DNA from: an uncultured Chloroflexota bacterium
Lineage (GTDB): Bacteria > Chloroflexota > Chloroflexia > Chloroflexales > Roseiflexaceae
Length of the DNA: 45,902 nt
Direction of reading: 5' to 3'
NCBI GenBank assembly: GCA_937876225.1
Contig: CALFIC010000008.1
Coordinates: 1 to 45,902 of the forward strand
This document shows, one piece after another, positions 41,074 through 45,902 of the stretch. Numbering within the stretch: position 1 is the stretch's first letter; every line of letters begins with the position of its first letter. Under the pieces are notes generated by a model. That model worked only from the letters and a program-made list of their open reading frames with translations, was not told the origin of the DNA and ran no database searches. A program made the position numbers and the translations under genes.

Positions 41074-42420
41074 CTAATAAATTGGCAGATAGCGTTCGAC
41101 TTCCCAGTTGCTGACATGTTGGCGATATTCTTCCCATTCGCGTTGACGCGATTCAACAAATCGTTGGTATATCAATGGGCCAAGCGTATCGGCAATCACT
41201 TCATCACGCTGCAATTCAACCACCGCTTCACCCAATGTCATCGGCAACAGCGGGTGGATCCGTGAGCGGGCATTCATCGTCACCAAATCTTCTTCGGCAG
41301 CAGGAGGTAATGGCAATTCGCGGCGAATTCCGTCAAGACCCGCATTGAGCATCACGGCATAGGCGAGATAGGGATTACAGGCAGGGTCTGGGCTCCGTAA
41401 CTCAATCCGCGTTGTTTGAGGACGATCAGGCAATATGCGTGGCACCCGCACCAACGCACCGCGATTGGTCCGCCCCCAACTGACATAGGCTGGTGCTTCG
41501 TAACCGGGCACCAAACGCTTGTATGAATTGACAAGTGGCGCAAGCACTGCCAACATGCCGGGGGCATGAGCTAGCAAACCAGCCATAAAATGTTTAGCAA
41601 TTGGGGATAGTCCATAACTATCCGTAGGATCAACAAATAGATTTGCCCCGGTAACCGCATCAGCAAGACTTTGATGCACATGCATACCGCTACCATTGAT
41701 ACCCATCATTGGTTTGGGCATAAACGAAGCAAATAACCCTTGTTGCAATGCCATCGACCGCAATACTTGGCGCAACGTCATCACGGCATCTGCCGCAGCC
41801 ATGCCTGATTCGATTTGTAAGTCGATTTCGTGTTGACCGACCGCACCTTCGTGATGGGTGGCATTGACGTTGATATTAAAGGCACCAAGTGCTTTGACGA
41901 CGTGACGACGAAAGCGCGTAAACGAATCATTGGTCGCATCAAAATAGCCAACAGAGTCGTTGGGGATGAGCACAGGGCGTTTATCGTCATCCGTTTTAAA
42001 AAGAAAAAACTCGACTTCCGCACTGAGCCGATACACAAAGCCCATGGCATGGGCATCGGCAACCGCACGTCGTAACACTCGACGCGGGTCACCGGCATAT
42101 GCGCGCCCATCGGGAGAATGGACGTCACAAATCAGGCGCGCCGTTACCACTCCGGCAGCATCATCCCACGGCATCACCGCAAATGTGGCGATATCAGGCA
42201 CGAGGTACATGTCGGTTTCGGCAACTCGTGCCGGGCCTTCGAGTGCCGAGCCATCAAACCATACCCCATGATCGAGACAATCAGCCAACATTGCCCCAGG
42301 GATCGTAACGTTTTTGAGCATGCCTGCAATATCCGTAAACTGCAAGCTAATAAATTCAACTTGCTGTTGCTGGGCGCGTTGCATGATGTCATTTACCGTT
42401 GCGGTCACCGTACACCTCAT
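41074..42420 (-). CDS. glnA: Type I glutamine synthetase family protein
   Basis: This 448-aa ligase has the GS fold: FDGSALEG and ETDMYLVPD near the N-terminus, the metal-site EVEFFLF, THHEGAVGQHEIDL, the GSGMHVHQSL ATP/glutamate loop and RIELRSPDPACNPYLAYA. It forms glutamine from glutamate, ammonia and ATP. Its length and the absence of the adenylylation Tyr (the region reads RRELPLPPAAEEDL where adenylylated enzymes have NLYDLP) match GSI-alpha forms, controlled by feedback and regulators. A GTG at 42408 has GAGG at better spacing than the ATG at 42420 and could be the true start. A gamma-glutamyl ligase paralogue is a lesser possibility. Confidence 0.85.
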   Translation of the reverse strand: MRCTVTATVNDIMQRAQQQQVEFISLQFTDIAGMLKNVTIPGAMLADCLDHGVWFDGSALEGPARVAETDMYLVPDIATFAVMPWDDAAGVVTARLICDVHSPDGRAYAGDPRRVLRRAVADAHAMGFVYRLSAEVEFFLFKTDDDKRPVLIPNDSVGYFDATNDSFTRFRRHVVKALGAFNINVNATHHEGAVGQHEIDLQIESGMAAADAVMTLRQVLRSMALQQGLFASFMPKPMMGINGSGMHVHQSLADAVTGANLFVDPTDSYGLSPIAKHFMAGLLAHAPGMLAVLAPLVNSYKRLVPGYEAPAYVSWGRTNRGALVRVPRILPDRPQTTRIELRSPDPACNPYLAYAVMLNAGLDGIRRELPLPPAAEEDLVTMNARSRIHPLLPMTLGEAVVELQRDEVIADTLGPLIYQRFVESRQREWEEYRQHVSNWEVERYLPIY

Positions 42421-42476
42421 TCTTTATTGGTTAGCAATAGTATACAACCGGCCAAAGGCGCTACACCACACACCGC

Positions 42477-42674
42477 CTAACCATATGATTCAGGGCGCGC
42501 GTCTTCATTATAGGTTTCGTCTATAGTAACCTGAACAACCTTGATCGGTTTGACACTCACGATTTTGAGGTTCGTCTCACAATCGGAACACACCAACATC
42601 GTTCCCATCGGCACATAATCTTGGATGGCGAGTTTTTGTTTACAGACAGGGCATGCAACAATCATTACTGACAT
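42477..42674 (-). CDS. LysW-like zinc-ribbon protein
   Basis: This 65-aa protein has a CPVC...CSDC zinc ribbon (Cys8, Cys11, Cys29, Cys32). After the ribbon, LKIVSVKPIKVV matches the LysW/alpha-aminoadipate carrier pattern. LysW ends in EDWGE, whose terminal Glu carries the lysine/arginine intermediate. Here the end is EDARPESYG, so the carrier Glu is missing. It is therefore a LysW paralogue of unknown role or a modified carrier. GAGGAG lies 5 nt before the ATG. It sits 10 nt after ftsY and upstream of glnA. No lysX, lysZ, lysY or lysJ homologue is in the window. Confidence 0.75.
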   Translation of the reverse strand: MSVMIVACPVCKQKLAIQDYVPMGTMLVCSDCETNLKIVSVKPIKVVQVTIDETYNEDARPESYG

Positions 42675-42684
42675 AGGGGCTCCT

Positions 42685-43662
42685 CTATGCATCTCGTGCA
42701 AATAACGCATCAACAAAGGTCGTGGCATCAAATAACGCCAAATCAGTCATTCGTTCACCCGTGCCGACATAGCGCACGGGGCGTTGGATTTCGCGGGCAA
42801 TGGCAAAAGCGATGCCACCCTTGGCCGTACCATCCAACTTGGTTATTACGACGCCTGTCACATCAGACGCGGCAGCAAAGGCTTTGGCTTGGAGCACGCC
42901 GTTCTGCCCCGTCGTACCATCAATCACCAGCAATACTTCGTGGGGTGCACTCGGAATCTTGCGGCGAATAATATTACGGAGCTTGGTCAACTCTTGCATC
43001 AAATTGACTTTGGCGTGCAAGCGCCCAGCAGTATCGATAATCAACACATCACAATCACTAGTGATTGCGGCTTCTCCTGCATCATACACCACAGCGCCAG
43101 GATCAGCACCTTGGCCACGGGTAATCACCGGCACGCCCACCCGTTCGGCCCAGGTTTCGAGTTGCTCGGTCGCAGCAGCCCGAAAGGTATCACCGGCAGC
43201 CAGCAAGACCTTTTTGCCATGCGCCAAATAACGATGGGCTAATTTGGCAATCAAGGTTGTTTTGCCGGCACCATTGACCCCCACCACCAAAATTACATAG
43301 GGATGCGCCGTATCATCCTCGGGGCGCACCTGGTCTTGGAGCACTTGCACCATCTCGGCATGCAAAATAGCGCGCACCTCTTGAGGATCAACAACTCCTG
43401 CCCGCTTGACTTGCGCCTTGGTACGCGCGACGAGGTACGTCGCCGTTGGAATCCCTACATCGGCTTGCACGAGTAATGCTTCGAGGTCGTCCCACAATTC
43501 ATTGCTGATTTGTGACACCCCAAACAAGCTGGCGATTTGGGAGAAAAACCCACGCCGCGTACGCTCGGTAGCAGTTGCGAGTTGACTCGCTTCTACTGCC
43601 GCCTCAGCTTCATCACGCGGAGCATCACCACCACGACCAAATAGTCGACGAAACAGCGACAT
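42685..43662 (-). CDS. ftsY: Signal recognition particle receptor FtsY
   Basis: FtsY is the SRP-receptor GTPase that delivers ribosome-nascent chains to the membrane. The 325-aa protein has the short N-terminal region MSLFRRLFGRG, the helical N domain, and the NG GTPase: G1 GVNGAGKTT at about residues 129-137, DTFRAAATEQL, DTAGRLH, TKLDGTAKGG and the closing GTGERMTDL. It lacks the long acidic A domain of E. coli FtsY, as in many Gram-positive and Chloroflexota forms. GAGGAG precedes the ATG at 43662; an in-frame upstream ATG lies inside the DegT gene. Confidence 0.95.
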   Translation of the reverse strand: MSLFRRLFGRGGDAPRDEAEAAVEASQLATATERTRRGFFSQIASLFGVSQISNELWDDLEALLVQADVGIPTATYLVARTKAQVKRAGVVDPQEVRAILHAEMVQVLQDQVRPEDDTAHPYVILVVGVNGAGKTTLIAKLAHRYLAHGKKVLLAAGDTFRAAATEQLETWAERVGVPVITRGQGADPGAVVYDAGEAAITSDCDVLIIDTAGRLHAKVNLMQELTKLRNIIRRKIPSAPHEVLLVIDGTTGQNGVLQAKAFAAASDVTGVVITKLDGTAKGGIAFAIAREIQRPVRYVGTGERMTDLALFDATTFVDALFARDA

Positions 43663-43673
43663 AGCACTCCTCT

Positions 43674-44786
43674 TTAGTTGTGCAACGCTGATACAGACTG
43701 CCGTACGACCTGCACCACCTGCGCCACTTCGGCATCTGTTAATTCGGGGAAGTTGGGCAACGAAAGGACTTCGTCCGCCATCCGCTCTGTCACCGGCAAC
43801 GCCCACTGCGGGGCATACTGTGCATAAATAGGTTGTTTGTGCGTAGGTAATGGGTAATGAATATCACAGCCAATCCCAGCCGCCTTGAGTTGGGCAATCA
43901 GGGCGTCGCGATGCGACGTTTGAATCACATACAAATGATGTACGACCCGATTATCGCTGGGGATGAGCGGCAATCGTATCGGCAAATCGGCAAATTGACG
44001 GTTATATTCAAGTGCGATTTGATTGCGCCGATCGGTCCCTTCATCGAGGTGGGTCAGCTTCACATCGAGGATCGTTGCCTGGAGCTCATCAAGGCGTGAA
44101 TTCAAGCCGTTAGGCTCCGTAGAATAATACTTACGCTCCCAACCATATTGGCGCAGACGTTGGGCCTTGAGGGCGATATCTTCACGATTGGTGGTAATCG
44201 CACCACCATCACCGATAGCACCGAGGTTTTTGGATGGATAAAAACTAAATGCCGCCACATCACCCCAACTGCCAGCTACTCGCCCATCGATACTCGCGCC
44301 ATGCGCTTGGGCACAATCTTCGACGACGGGGATGTTGTGCGCCCGTGCCACTGCCAAAATCGCCGGCATATCTGCCATCAGCCCATACAAATGCACCGGC
44401 ATGATGGCTTTGGTGCGGGGAGTAATCGCCGCGGCAATCAGGGCCGGGTCCATGTTGCGTGATGCAGGATCTACATCGACAAAAACAGGAATTGCTCCAA
44501 GCGCCACAATTGCCGCAGTGCCAGGTACTCCGGTGTTGGCGACCGTGATGACTTCATCGCCGACACCCACACCCAACGCCACTAATGCGATTTGAATCGC
44601 ATCGGTACCATTGGCCACCCCAATACAATGCTGCGCTTGACAATACCGCGCAAAATTCGCCTCGAAGCGGCGAACTTCAGGACCAAGAATATATGCACCA
44701 CTATCTAGTACCCGTGCGATTGCATCATTTAATTCTGCCCGAATCGGCGCTATTTGTCGTTTGAAATCACCAAAAGGCACTTGCAT
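43674..44786 (-). CDS. DegT/DnrJ/EryC1/StrS-family sugar aminotransferase
   Basis: This 370-aa fold-type I PLP enzyme transaminates nucleotide-linked keto sugars. The signature blocks are DSGAYILGPEVRRFE, VANGTDAIQIAL, VVEDCAQAHGA (PLP Asp about 157) and FYPSKNLGAIGDGGA with Schiff-base Lys186. The C-terminal region has the IHYPLPTHKQPIY motif. The product sugar is unknown. GGAGG lies 8 nt before the ATG at 44786. Only 11 nt separate it from ftsY, so it heads that unit. The pairing of a surface-sugar gene with ftsY is unexpected. Confidence 0.9.
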   Translation of the reverse strand: MQVPFGDFKRQIAPIRAELNDAIARVLDSGAYILGPEVRRFEANFARYCQAQHCIGVANGTDAIQIALVALGVGVGDEVITVANTGVPGTAAIVALGAIPVFVDVDPASRNMDPALIAAAITPRTKAIMPVHLYGLMADMPAILAVARAHNIPVVEDCAQAHGASIDGRVAGSWGDVAAFSFYPSKNLGAIGDGGAITTNREDIALKAQRLRQYGWERKYYSTEPNGLNSRLDELQATILDVKLTHLDEGTDRRNQIALEYNRQFADLPIRLPLIPSDNRVVHHLYVIQTSHRDALIAQLKAAGIGCDIHYPLPTHKQPIYAQYAPQWALPVTERMADEVLSLPNFPELTDAEVAQVVQVVRQSVSALHN

Positions 44787-44819
44787 CTTCCGTACCTCCA
44801 CAATGTACAATTACGACCA

Positions 44820-44828
44820 ATTATAGCA
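44820..44828 (-). promoter_or_regulatory. Extended -10 promoter of DegT-ftsY unit
   Basis: On the minus strand TGC plus a perfect TATAAT lies about 34 nt before the ATG at 44786. No -35 is obvious. Confidence 0.6.
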
Positions 44829-45063
44829 GATTCTTGTGACACTACTGTTTCATTCATTCACGTTCGCCATACGAATGGCACAATCTCGCTTGTGGCAACG
44901 ATAACTCATGCCCGCATGCGACATTTATTCACCGCATGCCATGTATTTTTTCACAAAAAACACCCCACACCACATGATAATCCAGTGGATTACACCACAT
45001 ACCCAAAGCGATTACCAATCCTCCACGCGATTTCGAAATCAGATGTGTCCATCGAACCGAGGA

Positions 45064-45099
45064 CACTTCCTGCTTCACACTTCCTACTTCATACTTCTG
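45064..45099 (+). repeat. 14-nt tandem repeat upstream of oxidoreductase promoter
   Basis: CACTTCCTGCTTCA and CACTTCCTACTTCA are tandem copies with one difference, followed by a partial copy TACTTCTG that runs into the extended -10. It could be an operator or just a simple repeat. Confidence 0.6.
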
Positions 45100-45106
45100 T
45101 TATGAT
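45098..45106 (+). promoter_or_regulatory. Extended -10 promoter of Gfo/Idh/MocA gene
   Basis: TGT plus TATGAT lies 44 nt before the ATG at 45150. The tandem repeat covers the -35 region. Confidence 0.5.
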
Positions 45107-45149
45107 ATTTGCGTCCATTTTCTTTCTGTAATATGCACAAGGGACGACC

Positions 45150-45809
45150 ATGAAGCCTGTAGAATTTGTATTGGTAGGAGCCGGTTCGCGCGGTGCCCAT
45201 GCCTATGCGCCATATGCCATCGCCAATCCCAACGAAGCCCGCATTGTGGCCGTCGCCGAACCTGATGCGGTGCGGCGAGCCGCTATCGCCGAAGCCCACG
45301 ACATTGCTGACGAATATTGCTTCACCTCGTATGAAGCCCTGTTTGCCAAAGGCCAACTGGCCGAAGCCGCCATCATCACCACCCAAGACGCCATGCACGT
45401 CGAGCCGACCCTGATGGCACTTGCCCAAGGCTATCATGTCCTCCTCGAAAAACCAATGGCACCCGATCCACTCGAATGCACCCGTTTGACCCTCGCCGCC
45501 GAAAAAGCCGGCCGGCATTTGGTCATCGGCCACGTCTTACGCTATACGGACTTTTTTTCGACCCTGCACGACCTGCTCCAAGCCGGCAAAATCGGTGATA
45601 TTGTCACCGTCGCCCACCGCGAAAACGTGGCCCATTGGCACATGGCCCACAGTTTTGTGCGCGGGAGTTGGCGTAGCAAAGCCGAATCAACCCCTATGAT
45701 TCTCGCCAAGTGTTGCCACGACCTCGATATCATGGTGTGGAACTTGGGACGTGAATGCACGCGGATATCTTCGGTCGGTAATCTCAATTTTTATCAAAAA
45801 AAGAACTAA
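45150..45809 (+). pseudogene. Gfo/Idh/MocA-family oxidoreductase, 3'-truncated
   Basis: The first about 212 residues are a clear NAD(P)-dependent Gfo/Idh/MocA oxidoreductase. They include the Rossmann loop VGAGSRGAHAYA, the catalytic LLEKPMA (Lys101), VIGHVLRY and CCHDLDIMVWNLG. Members are usually 330-430 aa, but this frame stops after 219 aa. The last residues (FYQKKN) are encoded by AT-rich DNA beginning near 45788, unlike the GC-richer gene before it. AAGGGA precedes the ATG. It is best read as a gene interrupted by inserted or rearranged DNA, or by an assembly join, and it is unlikely to be functional as shown. Confidence 0.75.
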
Positions 45810-45902
45810 AAACTTCCATTCTACGTGAATCAATCATAGGAACTATAAGTCCACTTTCAACAGTACTCTTTCTGGCTAATAATTCTAACGTATCTACAGC
45901 AA
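45784..45902 (-). CDS. C-terminal 38 codons of an unidentified AT-rich gene running off the window
   Basis: On the minus strand a frame is open from the right edge (first full codon at 45900) to a TGA at 45784-45786. It encodes a 38-residue tail that includes LELLARKSTV, GLIVPMIDSRR and MEVFSSFFDKN. Hand-counted GC is about 31%, far below its surroundings. Codon choice (TTA, AGA, AGT, ATA) is also foreign. The stop coincides with the point where the Gfo/Idh/MocA frame is lost. I do not recognise the protein. An insertion-sequence or mobile-element gene is plausible but unproven, and the frame is short enough to be chance. Confidence 0.4.
   Translation of the reverse strand, partial: AVDTLELLARKSTVESGLIVPMIDSRRMEVFSSFFDKN

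Larger units (their letters stand above)
44787..45149. other. 363-nt divergent intergenic region
   Basis: The region holds the extended -10 of the DegT unit (minus) and of the Gfo/Idh/MocA gene (plus), plus a 14-nt tandem repeat next to the latter. The central 200 nt show no supported gene or RNA; an open frame across it has no recognisable protein. Confidence 0.6.

Noticed and set aside
44754..45131. 125-codon open frame in the intergenic region before the oxidoreductase
   Set aside because: It begins inside the DegT gene on the other strand, crosses both promoters and the tandem repeat, and encodes nothing recognisable.
45784..45902. Calling the AT-rich tail a specific insertion-sequence family
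   Set aside because: Only 38 codons and no terminal repeats are visible, so no family can be named.

Overview
The window is about 46 kb of densely coded bacterial chromosome with moderate GC. Short intergenic gaps, ATGA or GTGA gene overlaps and strong hairpin terminators mark most transcription-unit borders. The gene mix fits a mesophilic Chloroflexota bacterium: coenzyme F420 biosynthesis with F420-dependent enzymes, GT39-type membrane glycosyltransferases (one with a C-terminal beta-sandwich), small DUF1232-like membrane proteins, twin-arginine/lipobox sugar-binding proteins and a LysW-like zinc ribbon. This taxonomic call is inference; there is no rRNA marker. I saw no tRNA, rRNA, CRISPR array or complete insertion sequence.

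Layout. 1-1938 (-): most of a homodimeric AceE-like pyruvate dehydrogenase E1, cut by the left edge. 2185-3759 (+): glpD. 3837-6906 (-): acyl-CoA dehydrogenase, then etfB and etfA, an electron-transfer module feeding the respiratory chain. 7081-11581 (+): F420 block with cofE, a stand-alone FbiB-C-like nitroreductase, cofD, cofC, an FGD-like luciferase-fold oxidoreductase and a PPOX/F420-binding protein, followed by a large helical-repeat/WD40 protein. 13906-15078 (+): class V aminotransferase. 15158-15994 (-): sugar-phosphate isomerase/epimerase-like TIM barrel. 16089-18029 (+): GT39-type glycosyltransferase. 18112-19143 (-): DUF3048 exported protein. 19357-21810 (+): lon. 21887-23702 (-): PQQ-type sugar dehydrogenase lipoprotein and two small DUF1232-like membrane proteins.

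23834-32568 (+) is the most coherent accessory block: PIG-L deacetylase, GmhA isomerase, a first sugar-binding protein, a strongly promoted second sugar-binding protein with a structured leader, two ABC permeases (no ATPase), a CRTAC1-type FG-GAP/UnbV lipoprotein and an unrecognised histidine-rich membrane protein. It looks like uptake and processing of an (amino)sugar or glycan. 32622-39223 (+): second GT39-like protein, GtrB/DPM1-like GT2, hflX, an MFS permease and an alpha/beta hydrolase. 39198-44786 (-): DegT aminotransferase, ftsY, LysW-like zinc ribbon, glutamine synthetase, a FecR-like membrane-anchored protein and acpS.

Right edge. A Gfo/Idh/MocA oxidoreductase (45150-45809) stops at about half the family length. 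At the break (about 45784-45790) the DNA becomes AT-rich, and an open frame on the opposite strand runs off the window. This looks like an insertion, rearrangement or assembly chimera.

Regulation. Many promoters carry an extended -10 (TGn + TATAAT-like) without a recognisable -35. Fuller -35/-10 promoters precede lon and the main sugar-binding protein.
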